64,000 nt of DNA from Winogradskyella thalassocola. GTDB lineage: Bacteria; Bacteroidota; Bacteroidia; Flavobacteriales; Flavobacteriaceae. The stretch is from positions 62,001 to 126,000 of the forward strand of contig NZ_FNCZ01000008.1 of assembly GCF_900099995.1 (NCBI RefSeq), written 5' to 3'. The position numbers and the translations under genes were made by a program. The notes under the pieces were generated by a model, which was not told the DNA's origin, did no database searches, and saw nothing but the letters and a program-made list of their open reading frames with translations. Shown in pieces: positions 28,465-37,484 of the stretch (the stretch's first letter is position 1; each line of letters opens with the position of its first letter).

Positions 28465-29496
28465 ATGATTAAGAGGATTACCACCTTATTTTTAATGCTT
28501 TTAACACTGCCAATGTTTGCACAATTGGGTGGTGAAGCGACCTATCAGTTTCTTAATCTAGTATCCTCACCGAGACAAGCTGCCTTAGGCGGAAAAATAA
28601 TTACCAATTTTGATCATGATGTAACGGAAGCACTTTATAATCCTGCGTCTATTAATTATAAAATGAGCAATCAATTGGCCGTAAATTATTCTAGCTATTT
28701 AGGAGGTATAAGCTACGGAACTGCTGCCTATGCCTATACTTGGGATAGACATGTGCAAACCTTTCATTTTGGCGTTACCTATATTAATTACGGTTCCTTT
28801 GATGGGTATGATTTAAGTGGAAATTCTACAGGAACATTCACTGGTAACGAAACAGCCATATCTGCTGGATATAATTATAAAATTCCATATACTGATTTTT
28901 ACGTCGGAGCTAATGTTAAAGTCATTACATCGGCTTTAGAGCAGTATAACTCCATAGGTGGAGCACTAGATTTTGGTGCTATGTATATTAATGAAAAACT
29001 CGATTTTCATGCCGCATTAACGATTAGAAATGTAGGAACTCAGTTTTCAACTTACGCCGGACAAAAAGAACCATTACCACTAGAAGTTAATTTTGGAATG
29101 TCTCAAACCCTAGAAAACGTGCCATTGCGCTGGCACCTCACTTTAGAGAATTTACAAAAATGGCCTATAGGAGTCTCCAATCCTGCTAGAGTCACTACGG
29201 ATTTAGACGGTAATCAAACCGAAGAAAAAGTTGGGTTTTTAAATAAAGGATTACGTCATTTAATTTTAGGAGCAGAGTTATTTCCAGAAGGAGGTTTTAA
29301 TGTGCGTTTGGGTTATAATTTTAGACGTGCAGAGGAACTACGAATTGAGGATCAAAGAAATTTTTCTGGTCTTTCTGTTGGTATCGGAATTAAGTTGAAT
29401 AAAATGCGTTTTAATTATACGCATGCAAGATATACAGGAGCTTCAAATACTAGCTTTTTTGGACTTCAAATAGATTTAGATGGTCGAAGACGATAA
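28465..29496 (+). CDS. porQ: Type IX secretion system protein PorQ
   Basis: A 343-residue outer-membrane protein of the PorV/FadL-like barrel superfamily with a signal peptide (about residues 1-19, MFAQ). PorQ is part of the T9SS attachment machinery in Bacteroidota. Visible family traits are the LGGEATYQFLNLVSSPRQAALGGKII opening, TEALYNPASIN, the many GxY/GxxY barrel strands, and NKGLRHLILGAELFP near the end. Linkage to cmk with an overlap is a conserved arrangement in Bacteroidota and supports the call. The neighbouring window also holds a relic of a T9SS sorting domain (nt 47436-47573), in keeping with an active system in this genome. Confidence 0.88.
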   Translation: MIKRITTLFLMLLTLPMFAQLGGEATYQFLNLVSSPRQAALGGKIITNFDHDVTEALYNPASINYKMSNQLAVNYSSYLGGISYGTAAYAYTWDRHVQTFHFGVTYINYGSFDGYDLSGNSTGTFTGNETAISAGYNYKIPYTDFYVGANVKVITSALEQYNSIGGALDFGAMYINEKLDFHAALTIRNVGTQFSTYAGQKEPLPLEVNFGMSQTLENVPLRWHLTLENLQKWPIGVSNPARVTTDLDGNQTEEKVGFLNKGLRHLILGAELFPEGGFNVRLGYNFRRAEELRIEDQRNFSGLSVGIGIKLNKMRFNYTHARYTGASNTSFFGLQIDLDGRRR

Positions 29497-30199
29497 ATTA
29501 AATAAAACAACATTGAACAAAATCATTATTGCTATAGACGGGTTTTCATCCACAGGAAAAAGTACAGTTGCTAAGCAGCTCGCCAAAAATCTAAATTATA
29601 TTTATGTAGATACAGGCGCGATGTATAGAGCTGTGGCTTATTTTGCTTTAGAACACGACTTAATAGGCGATGATTTTTTTAAAGAGGACGCTTTAGTCAA
29701 TAGACTTGAAGATATTAGTATTAATTTTAAGTTTAATATAGAGGCCGGTTTTGCGGAAGTTTATTTAAACGGAAAAAATATTGAATCCGCTATTAGAACC
29801 CTTAGAGTTTCAAAGTTTGTGAGTCCTGTGGCAACCTTATCTGCTGTAAGACGAAAGTTAGTTGAGCAACAACAGCTCATGGGAAAAGATAAAGGTATCG
29901 TAATGGATGGAAGAGATATTGGAACCGTTGTTTTTCCTGAAGCAGAATTAAAAATCTTTATGACCGCCTCAGCAGAGACTAGAGCCAAACGTCGTTACAA
30001 AGAATTACTAGATCGTGGTCATAATTTAAGTTATGATGATGTTCTAGAAAATGTAACGACAAGAGATCACATAGATTCTACACGAGAAGATTCTCCTTTA
30101 ATAAAAGCAGAGGATGCTATTGAAATTGACAACTCTGATTTGACGATAGAAGAGCAGTTGGAAACTATTGTTGGTTTGGCTAATCGGTTAATTATATAA
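29480..30199 (+). CDS. cmk: Cytidylate kinase
   Basis: Cmk phosphorylates CMP and dCMP with ATP for nucleotide supply. It has the P-loop GFSSTGKSTVAKQLA, the nucleotide-monophosphate-binding loop with YVDTGAMYRAVAY, the motif GIVMDGRDIGTVVFPEAE and the lid region FMTASAETRAKRR. At 239 residues it is typical in length. The ATG overlaps the end of porQ by 17 bases; no better start is seen before the P-loop. An extended bidirectional terminator follows directly. Confidence 0.95.
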   Translation: MVEDDKLNKTTLNKIIIAIDGFSSTGKSTVAKQLAKNLNYIYVDTGAMYRAVAYFALEHDLIGDDFFKEDALVNRLEDISINFKFNIEAGFAEVYLNGKNIESAIRTLRVSKFVSPVATLSAVRRKLVEQQQLMGKDKGIVMDGRDIGTVVFPEAELKIFMTASAETRAKRRYKELLDRGHNLSYDDVLENVTTRDHIDSTREDSPLIKAEDAIEIDNSDLTIEEQLETIVGLANRLII

Positions 30200-30200
30200 T

Positions 30201-30230
30201 AAAAAAAGCGACCAGTTGGTCGCTTTTTTT
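30201..30230. terminator. Bidirectional terminator after cmk
   Basis: A near-perfect palindrome: AAAAAAAGCGACC (30201-30213) pairs with GGTCGCTTTTTTT (30218-30230) around AGTT. It serves cmk on the plus strand and the BON-LysM gene on the minus strand. Confidence 0.92.
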
Positions 30231-30247
30231 ATTTTATAAGAATTTAA

Positions 30248-30625
30248 TTAAAGATTAGGAATAATTAATTCTTGATCTGGATGAATCATATCAGGATTCT
30301 TTAAAATATCCGAATTCGCAGCAAAGATGTCTTTGTACTTCATCGCATCACCATAATAATGCTTTGCAATTTTCCCTAAAGTTTCACCAGAAGCAACGGT
30401 ATGTCTTGCATACACAGATTCGTCTGCAACTTTAATATCTGCCATAATATCTGAAGGGTTGTCGCCCCCAGTTGCTTTTATTTTGTCCCAAAGTAAGTTC
30501 TTTTCGTATTGCGTTGCAGCAGTTCCTACTACTTTTAATACTCCATTTTCTTCAGTAACATTTCCGTCTTGAATGTTCAATTGTTCTCCTAAATCTAATA
30601 CATCTTGATATTTAGCTCTAACCAT
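30248..30625 (-). CDS. BON-LysM protein, Kbp/YgaU-like
   Basis: A 125-residue cytoplasmic protein without a signal peptide. The N-terminal part (about residues 10-62, GEQLNIQDGNVTEENGVLKVVGTAATQYEKNLLWDKI) is BON-like and the C-terminal part (about 75-125) is a LysM domain (HTVASGETLGKIAKHYYGDAMKYKDIF, ending LIIPNL). This is the architecture of E. coli YgaU/Kbp, which binds potassium. Transfer of that function is inference. It is a single-gene minus-strand unit between cmk and rpsA and shares its downstream terminator with cmk. Confidence 0.85.
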   Translation of the reverse strand: MVRAKYQDVLDLGEQLNIQDGNVTEENGVLKVVGTAATQYEKNLLWDKIKATGGDNPSDIMADIKVADESVYARHTVASGETLGKIAKHYYGDAMKYKDIFAANSDILKNPDMIHPDQELIIPNL

Positions 30626-30758
30626 TTTTTTTGTTTTTAAATATTAATACTCTCGTAAAGATACCAATTTATATGCTAAATTTTATGATTCAAAAGCATC
30701 ATTTCGATATCCACATATATTGGACACAAGGTTAAAATAAAAGTCACATGATTTAGTG

Positions 30759-30790
30759 TTTGGTTATCAGAATAATATATAGTACTTTTG
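30759..30790 (+). promoter_or_regulatory. rpsA promoter (-33 TTTG, -7 TACTTTTG)
   Basis: TTTG at 30759-30762 and TACTTTTG at 30783-30790 match the Bacteroidota -33 and TAnnTTTG elements with a 20-base spacer. The start of transcription should be near 30797, giving a 5' leader of about 110 bases before rpsA. This is the clearest promoter in the window. Confidence 0.75.
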
Positions 30791-30909
30791 CACTCCTTTT
30801 TAGCGATGTTAAGAAAGTAGTAAAGGGACAAACAAATTTAATAATAACTTCTGTAGATTTTTCGCTAATCTTTCATAAGATACAGAATACAAATTTTAAT
30901 TCAGCACAC

Positions 30910-32739
30910 ATGTCTGAAAAAGAAACAAATCAAGCTGAAGTTGAAGCAACTGAAGCAGTACAAGCTCCAGTAATTTCTGAAGCTCAGTCAAATCCAGAAA
31001 AATTCTTAAAAGAGTTCGATTGGCACAATTACGAAGAAGGAATTGAGCAAGTTGCGGACACTAAATTAGAAGAATTTGAAAAATTAGTATCAGAAAATTT
31101 CGTTGACACTTTAGATGACGAAGTTGTAGAAGGTACTGTTATCACAATCACAGATCGTGATGCAATTATTGATATTAACGCTAAATCTGAAGGTGTAATT
31201 TCTCTTAATGAGTTCCGTTACAATCCAAACTTAGCTGTTGGTGACAAAGTTGAAGTATTAATTGATGTGCGTGAAGATGCAACTGGTCAATTAGTATTAT
31301 CTCACAGAAAAGCGAGAGTAATCAAAGCATGGGATCGTGTAAACAATGCACATGATACTGGCGAAATCGTTAACGGTTTTGTAAAATGTAGAACTAAAGG
31401 TGGTATGATTGTAGACGTATTTGGTATAGAAGCTTTCTTACCAGGTTCTCAAATCGATGTGAAGCCTATTAGAGATTACGATCAGTATGTAAATAAAACT
31501 ATGGAATTTAAAGTTGTGAAAATCAACCACGAATTCAAAAACATAGTAGTTTCTCATAAAGCTCTTATTGAAGCTGATATTGAAGAACAAAAGAAAGAAA
31601 TCATTGGTCAACTAGAAAAAGGACAAGTATTAGAAGGTATTGTGAAGAACATTACTTCTTATGGTGTGTTTATCGATTTAGGTGGTGTAGATGGTTTAGT
31701 TCATATTACAGATTTATCTTGGTCACGTATTAACCATCCAAATGAGATTGTTGAGTTAGATCAGAAATTAAATGTTGTAATCCTTGATTTTGATGAAAAC
31801 AAATCAAGAATCCAATTAGGTCTTAAGCAATTATCTAAGCATCCTTGGGAAGCTTTAGGAGAAGGTGTGAAAGTTGGAGATAAAGTAAAAGGTAAAGTAG
31901 TAGTTATCGCTGATTACGGTGCTTTTGTTGAAGTAGAAGAAGGTGTAGAAGGCTTAGTTCACGTAAGTGAAATGTCTTGGTCTACGCATTTACGTTCTGC
32001 TCAAGATTTCGTATCTGTTGGAGATGAAATCGATGCTGTTATCTTAACTTTAGATAGAGAAGACAGAAAAATGTCTCTTGGTATTAAGCAATTAACACCA
32101 GATCCATGGACTGATATCACTACTAAGTACCCTGTAGGTTCTAAGCATTCAGGTATTGTACGTAACTTTACAAACTTTGGTGTTTTTGTTGAATTAGAAG
32201 AAGGTATCGACGGATTAATTTATATCTCAGATTTATCTTGGACTAAGAAAATTAAGCATCCATCTGAATTCTGTAATGTAGGTGATACTTTAGACGTAGT
32301 TGTATTAGAGTTAGATGTTGATGGACGTAAATTATCTTTAGGTCATAAACAAACTACTGAGAACCCTTGGGACAAGTATGAAACTGAATTCGCTTTAGAT
32401 ACAGTTCATAAAGCAGCTATCACAGAGATGGTTGATAAAGGAGCAACAATTGATTTTAACGAAGATATCGTTGCCTTTGTACCAGCACGTCATTTAGAGA
32501 AAGAAGATGGTTCTAAACTTAATAAAGGTGAAGAAGCAGAATTCAAGATCATTGAATTTAATAAAGAATTCAAACGTGTTGTAGCATCTCATACAGCAGT
32601 ATTTAGAGAAGAAGAAGCTAAAATCGTTAAGCAAGCTGTTAGAAAACAGGAAGCTCAAGCGGCAGAAGCTAAACCAACTTTAGGTGATGCAAATGATGCT
32701 TTACAAGCTCTTAAAGATAAAATGGACGGGAAGAAATAA
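30910..32739 (+). CDS. rpsA: 30S ribosomal protein S1
   Basis: S1 binds mRNA and helps position it on the 30S subunit. The 609-residue protein starts at ATG 30910 (MSEKETNQ); upstream in-frame codons belong to the leader. After an acidic Flavobacteriia-type N-terminal extension come about six S1/OB repeats. They are recognisable by VxGxVxxIxxYGxFVxLxxGxxGLVHxSxxS patterns at about residues 190-265 (GFVKCRTKGGMIVDVFG), 280-345 (GIVKNITSYGVFIDLGGVDGLVHITDLSW), 365-430 and 450-515. The last copy is more divergent. Its long leader could carry autoregulation, as in other bacteria, but no motif proves it. Confidence 0.96.
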   Translation: MSEKETNQAEVEATEAVQAPVISEAQSNPEKFLKEFDWHNYEEGIEQVADTKLEEFEKLVSENFVDTLDDEVVEGTVITITDRDAIIDINAKSEGVISLNEFRYNPNLAVGDKVEVLIDVREDATGQLVLSHRKARVIKAWDRVNNAHDTGEIVNGFVKCRTKGGMIVDVFGIEAFLPGSQIDVKPIRDYDQYVNKTMEFKVVKINHEFKNIVVSHKALIEADIEEQKKEIIGQLEKGQVLEGIVKNITSYGVFIDLGGVDGLVHITDLSWSRINHPNEIVELDQKLNVVILDFDENKSRIQLGLKQLSKHPWEALGEGVKVGDKVKGKVVVIADYGAFVEVEEGVEGLVHVSEMSWSTHLRSAQDFVSVGDEIDAVILTLDREDRKMSLGIKQLTPDPWTDITTKYPVGSKHSGIVRNFTNFGVFVELEEGIDGLIYISDLSWTKKIKHPSEFCNVGDTLDVVVLELDVDGRKLSLGHKQTTENPWDKYETEFALDTVHKAAITEMVDKGATIDFNEDIVAFVPARHLEKEDGSKLNKGEEAEFKIIEFNKEFKRVVASHTAVFREEEAKIVKQAVRKQEAQAAEAKPTLGDANDALQALKDKMDGKK

Positions 32740-32742
32740 TAA

Positions 32743-32762
32743 ATTCCAGCGAAAGCGGGAAT
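32743..32762. repeat. Small interspersed hairpin with GAAA loop
   Basis: ATTCCAGC and GCGGGAAT flank a GAAA tetraloop, followed by CTCATCC. It looks like the widespread bacterial intergenic hairpin of the ATTCCxGCxxxxGCxGGAAT type. It starts three bases after the rpsA stop codon. A related hairpin is found at 39591. Confidence 0.6.
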
Positions 32763-32780
32763 CTCATCCTATATATTATA

Positions 32781-32811
32781 AAGCCTTTCGATTTTCGAGA
32801 GGCTTTTTTTA
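32781..32811 (+). terminator. Terminator after rpsA
   Basis: AAGCCTTTCGA (32781-32791) pairs with TCGAGAGGCTT (32795-32805), one wobble pair, with a T7 run. Confidence 0.88.
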
Positions 32812-32927
32812 TTCAATATATGATTTTATGAAAGCAGTATTTTCTTTAATCGTTACAATAGTGTTAAATAAAAAGTAAGCTTTTGAAACTTAGTTTTTAT
32901 GATTTAGCTTATACAAGCCCAGTTTAA

Positions 32928-33014
32928 TTATAACATCTCTCTTAATAATTTTCTTATCGTATTTTCATCTTCAATTTCATTAATAATATAATGCTGTAGT
33001 TGTGCTTTGGTAGT
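32928..33014 (-). other. Possible relic of a small helical protein, no start codon
   Basis: In the 403-base space after rpsA the minus strand has a stop-free 28-codon stretch reading TTKAQLQHYIINEIEDEN and then TIRKLLREML before a stop. It has strongly biased, helix-like composition and resembles the N-termini of short addiction-module or antitoxin-type proteins. A TAA sits exactly where the ATG would be expected. It could be a decayed start or chance. Apart from this and two terminators nothing else is seen in the gap. Confidence 0.25.
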
Positions 33015-33059
33015 TTAAGTCTTTAGACAACGTACGTTAATCATGATATTAGTGAAAAT

Positions 33060-33087
33060 AAAAAAGGCTTCCATTATGGAAACCTTT
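33060..33087 (-). terminator. Terminator of the S10 peptidase gene
   Basis: On the minus strand AAAGGTTTCCA and TGGAAGCCTTT pair around TAA with one mismatch and are followed by a T-run (plus-strand A-run ending at 33065). Confidence 0.75.
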
Positions 33088-33142
33088 ATCTTTTTACGAT
33101 TAAGAACTCGTTATTAAATCATCAGTAAGGATTGGGCTTTAT

Positions 33143-34630
33143 TTAATATTTAGCCGATTTACCATTAGAAAGTGAGTTCGCTATAAATTCACGTAAATCG
33201 TCATTTGCTTTAATTAAGTCTTCATTTCTTAAGTACATCATGTGGCCACTTCTATAACCCTTAAATGAAAAACGATCTTTCATTTTGCCACTAGGATCAA
33301 CTTGCCATTGCGAATATTTTGCAGAAAAATAGGTAGTTGCACCATCATAATAACCAGATTGTGTTAATACTTTTAAATATGGGTTTTGCGCCATGGCTTG
33401 GCGTAAATCATCTCTAGTAGTATCATTAGAGTCATCCCAACGACCCGTATTTCCAAAGACATTATATTTTACGTCCGTTTTAAAACCCAACTCATTCTGA
33501 ATATAATAATTAATCGCAGGTGTAAAAGAATGTAACCAAGAGGTGAGTTCTGCACTATAATCTGGACTTGTTCCTGTTTCAACTTTGTCTATACCGATAT
33601 ATCTAGAATCTAATCGCCCAATCGTTTCTCCGGTTTTATCGCGCAATAATTCTTTCCAGAAAAAACGTGTTGGGACATCTAAGTTTTGTTGTAAAATAAC
33701 TTTTTCGGACAAACCAGAATAATAACTCATCTGTTTTGCAATTGCATTCTTTTCATCATCTAAAATAAAACCTCCTTTAGCAATAGCTGGTATTAAATCG
33801 TTAATGGCAAAATGTTCTACTTCTGGTAATATATCTAATAAATCTCTATTTTGAAGCGCAGGAGAAAGCATTTTATGATACCAAGCAGCAGCTGTATAGT
33901 AAGGTAAATTCAAACTTGAAGCTAATGGGCCGCCAACACGAAGCACCTTGTAATCTGCAGGAGATACCATAATGACACCATTAAGATACATCCATTGTCT
34001 ATTTTGAAGTTCTAAGGATAATCCCATAACACGTGTGCCACCATAACTTTCTCCAATAATATATTTAGGGGATTGCCATTTATTATGTCTTGTGGTAAAC
34101 GTATTCATCCAACTTGCCAGATATTTGATATCTGCATTGACACCAAAGAATAATTTATCGTCTGGCATTTTACCTTCTTTATCAGCTACTTTTCTAGAGT
34201 ATCCTGTATTTACTGGGTTTATGAATACGATATCGGCAACGTCTAAAATCGAATTTGGATTATCCTTTACACCATAAGGTTGCGTTGGATAACCCTCATT
34301 ATCAATATTTAGAACCTTGGGGCCGGTATAGGCAATATGCATCCAAAGGGATGCTGAACCTGGTCCTCCATTAAAAGAATAGACGATTGGTCTGTTGCTG
34401 TCTTTTGTGTCATTAGTGCGTTTGTAATAGGTGTAATAAAGCGACGCAATCATTTTACCTTCTTCATCCCAAACGGGCTGAAATCCTGTTTCGGCTTTGT
34501 AGTTGATTGGTTTGCCTTTAATCGTAATCGAATGATTAGTAACGTATGCAGTATCTGTGGGGATTTTTAAATTTTGAGAAAAGCTAAATGTAAAACTGAT
34601 ACAAAAAAGGATGATAAGACGATGATTCAT
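33143..34630 (-). CDS. S10 family serine carboxypeptidase-like protein
   Basis: A 495-residue exported alpha/beta-hydrolase (signal about residues 1-18, SFTFSFSQ). It has SFNGGPGSASLWMH, the serine-carboxypeptidase oxyanion loop. The nucleophile lies in IIGESYGGTR, the Asp probably in LTQSGYYDGATTY and the His in YRSGHMMYL. It should remove C-terminal residues from peptides in the periplasm or outside the cell. It is a single-gene minus-strand unit with its own terminator. Eukaryote-like S10 enzymes are common in Bacteroidota. Confidence 0.9.
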   Translation of the reverse strand: MNHRLIILFCISFTFSFSQNLKIPTDTAYVTNHSITIKGKPINYKAETGFQPVWDEEGKMIASLYYTYYKRTNDTKDSNRPIVYSFNGGPGSASLWMHIAYTGPKVLNIDNEGYPTQPYGVKDNPNSILDVADIVFINPVNTGYSRKVADKEGKMPDDKLFFGVNADIKYLASWMNTFTTRHNKWQSPKYIIGESYGGTRVMGLSLELQNRQWMYLNGVIMVSPADYKVLRVGGPLASSLNLPYYTAAAWYHKMLSPALQNRDLLDILPEVEHFAINDLIPAIAKGGFILDDEKNAIAKQMSYYSGLSEKVILQQNLDVPTRFFWKELLRDKTGETIGRLDSRYIGIDKVETGTSPDYSAELTSWLHSFTPAINYYIQNELGFKTDVKYNVFGNTGRWDDSNDTTRDDLRQAMAQNPYLKVLTQSGYYDGATTYFSAKYSQWQVDPSGKMKDRFSFKGYRSGHMMYLRNEDLIKANDDLREFIANSLSNGKSAKY

Positions 34631-34750
34631 ATAAGATGGATTTTATTTGGAAAGTTTAAAGATACTAAAATGAAAACTGAAATTAGAACCCTTAAACAAG
34701 CCTAAAATATATGTGTTTGTTTTGACTGTTAATACTATACAGCAAACATT

Positions 34751-35791
34751 CTAACCATTATAAACCTGATTTTCTTGCTCGGCAACACGGATAAATGTGG
34801 TGCGTTTAGTTAATTCTTTTAGGCGTGCGGCACCAACATAGGTACAAGTACTTCGCAAACCTCCTAAAATATCTTGTAACGTATTTCTAACATCTCCCTT
34901 GTACGGTACTTCAACACTTTTACCTTCACTAGCTCTGTATTCTGCAACCCCACCAACATATTTTTCCATAGCAGTAGAAGAGCTCATGCCATAAAATTGT
35001 TTGTATTGTTCTCCATTGCGTGTTATTAGTTCGCCTCCACTTTCAGTATGCCCAGCAAACATGCCACCAAGCATTACAAAATCAGCACCTGCACCAAAGG
35101 CTTTAGCAACATCACCTGGTGTAGAACAGCCACCATCGCTAATAATTTGTCCTCCTAATCCATGCGCCGCATCTGCACATTCTATAATCGCAGATAATTG
35201 CGGGTAACCAACTCCAGTTTTAACACGCGTCGTACATACACTGCCGGGACCAATACCAACTTTTACAATGTCTGCACCAGAAATTAGTAACTGTTCTACC
35301 ATTTCGCCAGTAACCACATTGCCAGCTATTATCACCTTATCAGGATATTGCGCTCGTGTTTGTCGTAAAAATTCCACAAAATGTTCTGAGTATCCATTAG
35401 CAACATCAATGCATATAAATTTCAATTCAGGATGACTTTTAAAAACCGTTTTTAGTTTTTTTGAATCCTCTTTTCCGGTTCCAGTGCTTATAGCAATATG
35501 ATTGGTAATATCTTTAGGAGCCGCATTTAAAAAGGTGTTCCACTGTTGTGTAGAATAGTGTTTATGTATAGCTGTAAAAAGTTTTTGTTCTGATAAAACC
35601 AGAGCCATTTCGAAAGTGCCAACAGTATCCATATTAGCAGCCATAATAGGAACGCCTGTCCAAGTTGATTTGCTATTTAAAAATGTGAAATTTCGCTCTA
35701 ATGAGACCTGAGATCTACTTTTTAATGTAGAACGTTTTGGGCGAATCATGACATCTTTAAAGCCTAATTTAATATCGTGTTCTATATACAT
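34751..35791 (-). CDS. guaC: GMP reductase
   Basis: GuaC reductively deaminates GMP to IMP with NADPH in purine salvage. The 346 residues show the IMPDH/GMPR barrel with the catalytic Cys in [22 protein letters not shown]. Also visible are [32 protein letters not shown] and the phosphate-binding [31 protein letters not shown]. There are no CBS domains, and the short length and TGVGYPQ loop separate it from IMP dehydrogenase. It stands alone, with 207 unremarkable bases between it and the next minus-strand gene upstream in coordinates. Confidence 0.94.
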   Translation of the reverse strand: MYIEHDIKLGFKDVMIRPKRSTLKSRSQVSLERNFTFLNSKSTWTGVPIMAANMDTVGTFEMALVLSEQKLFTAIHKHYSTQQWNTFLNAAPKDITNHIAISTGTGKEDSKKLKTVFKSHPELKFICIDVANGYSEHFVEFLRQTRAQYPDKVIIAGNVVTGEMVEQLLISGADIVKVGIGPGSVCTTRVKTGVGYPQLSAIIECADAAHGLGGQIISDGGCSTPGDVAKAFGAGADFVMLGGMFAGHTESGGELITRNGEQYKQFYGMSSSTAMEKYVGGVAEYRASEGKSVEVPYKGDVRNTLQDILGGLRSTCTYVGAARLKELTKRTTFIRVAEQENQVYNG

Positions 35792-35998
35792 CTTTGGAGA
35801 AGTTTGGTTATATCCAAAAATACAAGTTCTTAGAAGGAAGGATGTTTACAATTGCATTTGTCTTAAAATGTTTTATTAACAATTGTTTATAGCAAGACTG
35901 TTAGAATGTAAAAAGCGTCAACTTTCTATTAAAGAAGTCTAAAGTAGAATGGACGCCCTAATTGTTTTTTTGTTTTAAACACAGAATAGAATATCAAT

Positions 35999-36769
35999 TT
36001 AAAAGTCTTCAAAAACCCCCAAACCAAATAAAGCAAAATCATATTTTACGGGATCTTTTGGGTCTAAATGACGTAAGGCTTTGTCTAATTCTGCTAATGC
36101 TTTTCCATCATTTTGTTTGCGATTAAGAAGGCCTAATTTACGAGCGACATTACCAGAATGGACATCTAAAGGACAACTTAATTGCGAAGGTGATAGTGAT
36201 TTCCATATTCCAAAATCGACACCGTTATTATCGTTCCTTACCATCCAACGTAAAAACATGTTAATACGTTTTGCCGCAGAATTTTTAAGGGGATCACTCA
36301 CATGTTTTTGTGTGCGCTCTAAATGTGGAATTTCAAAAAATACGTTTTTAAACTGATGAATACTGTATTGAAGCGAATCCTTTTCAGCATATTTACTAAA
36401 TACAGCTTCTAAGCCATTATGGTTTTTGTAGAGGTGTTGTAAACTTTCAACGAACTGCATAAAATCATTTCCGTTAAATGTACGATGTACAAAAGGGCTT
36501 AGTTTTTCTAAATCAGATTCTTGGTGCTGCATTATAAACTCAAAAGGGGAGTGGTCTAATAACTCCACCATTTGATTAGCGTTTTTTATAATACTTTTTC
36601 TATTTCCCCATGCAATGGTGGCCGCTAAAAAGGCAGCAATCTCAATATCTTCTTTTTTAGAGAATTGATGTGGAATTTGAATAGGATCGCTTTCAATAAA
36701 TTTCGGATTATTGTAGAGATTAACTTTTTCGTCTAAGAAATCTTTAAGTTCTGATGTTTTAATTTTCAA
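35999..36769 (-). CDS. TIGR02757 family protein
   Basis: A 256-residue cytoplasmic helical protein that matches the TIGR02757 family of Bacteroidota and relatives. Characteristic parts are LKDFLDEKVNLYNNPKFIESDPIQIPHQFSKKEDIEIAAFLAATIAWGNRKSII at the start, RTFNGNDF, SAAKRINMFLRWMVRNDNNGVDFGIW and LSCPLDVHSGNVARKLGLL. The pattern W.VR.D...D.G.W, then a CPLD.H, resembles HhH-GPD-like DNA glycosylase folds, but no activity is known to me. It is a single minus-strand gene divergent from the 36899 gene. Confidence 0.9.
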   Translation of the reverse strand: MKIKTSELKDFLDEKVNLYNNPKFIESDPIQIPHQFSKKEDIEIAAFLAATIAWGNRKSIIKNANQMVELLDHSPFEFIMQHQESDLEKLSPFVHRTFNGNDFMQFVESLQHLYKNHNGLEAVFSKYAEKDSLQYSIHQFKNVFFEIPHLERTQKHVSDPLKNSAAKRINMFLRWMVRNDNNGVDFGIWKSLSPSQLSCPLDVHSGNVARKLGLLNRKQNDGKALAELDKALRHLDPKDPVKYDFALFGLGVFEDF

Positions 36770-36898
36770 TTTTACCTTATGAATTTAATGTAAAAATACA
36801 GCTTCTTTATAAATTGGTTAAATGTTAGAATGTGATGAATCTAATAAAAAAGTTAACTTCGTTTTTGTGTAAATTGGAAAATCTTACTTAATAGGTTT

Positions 36899-37450
36899 AT
36901 GAACAACAAAGACATTAGAAAACAAATAACAAAAGAAATTAGTGAAGGAGCTGGGAAGTCAGCACTCTATAATCAATATAAAGACCAATTAAATGATGAA
37001 AACCTTAGAGCTATGTTGGCATCTAGACCATCGTTTAAGCTTTGGAAAAGATATAAAAACGTCCATTTAATTCTTTCTTTAATTTGGGGATTTTATATCC
37101 TAGTTGAGTTAATTGGCATATTTGAATTAATGATCGCATTTAATATTATACATCTAATTTCTCTTTTACTTTCAATTTTCGTAACGATTAATATCTGGAA
37201 ATTTGATGGTCGCTTTTTTTTACCAGGAATAGTATGGTTCTCTGTAACTATAATACGCACGTTTAGTGAATTAAATTCAGTCTTTAATAGTGATGTTGAT
37301 TATAAGGCTGCTTTTATATTCGTTATGATATATGGTTCGATTCTTATATTAGGAATATACCTAATGGTTTATATAAGGAAACATGTGTTTTATTATATGA
37401 CGTGGTTTAAGCCTATTTTAAATGAAGAAGGTGAAATTCAATATGAATAA
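36899..37450 (+). CDS. Hypothetical four-helix membrane protein
   Basis: A 183-residue protein with a charged cytoplasmic N-terminus (about 50 residues, KDIRKQITKEISEGAGKSALYNQYKDQL...), then four hydrophobic helices. These lie at about residues 56-76, 80-99, 108-122 and 142-160, followed by a short acidic tail. No family recognised. It is followed 34 bases later by a decayed MORN-type gene, so the pair may have been one transcription unit in the past. Confidence 0.6.
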   Translation: MNNKDIRKQITKEISEGAGKSALYNQYKDQLNDENLRAMLASRPSFKLWKRYKNVHLILSLIWGFYILVELIGIFELMIAFNIIHLISLLLSIFVTINIWKFDGRFFLPGIVWFSVTIIRTFSELNSVFNSDVDYKAAFIFVMIYGSILILGIYLMVYIRKHVFYYMTWFKPILNEEGEIQYE

Positions 37451-37484
37451 TTAAACCAATCAGTACATTTTTATTAATACTGAA

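Noticed and set aside
35870-35960. GCGTC/GACGC imperfect hairpin near guaC
   Set aside because: Only five end bases pair reliably; the inner part does not form a convincing stem.
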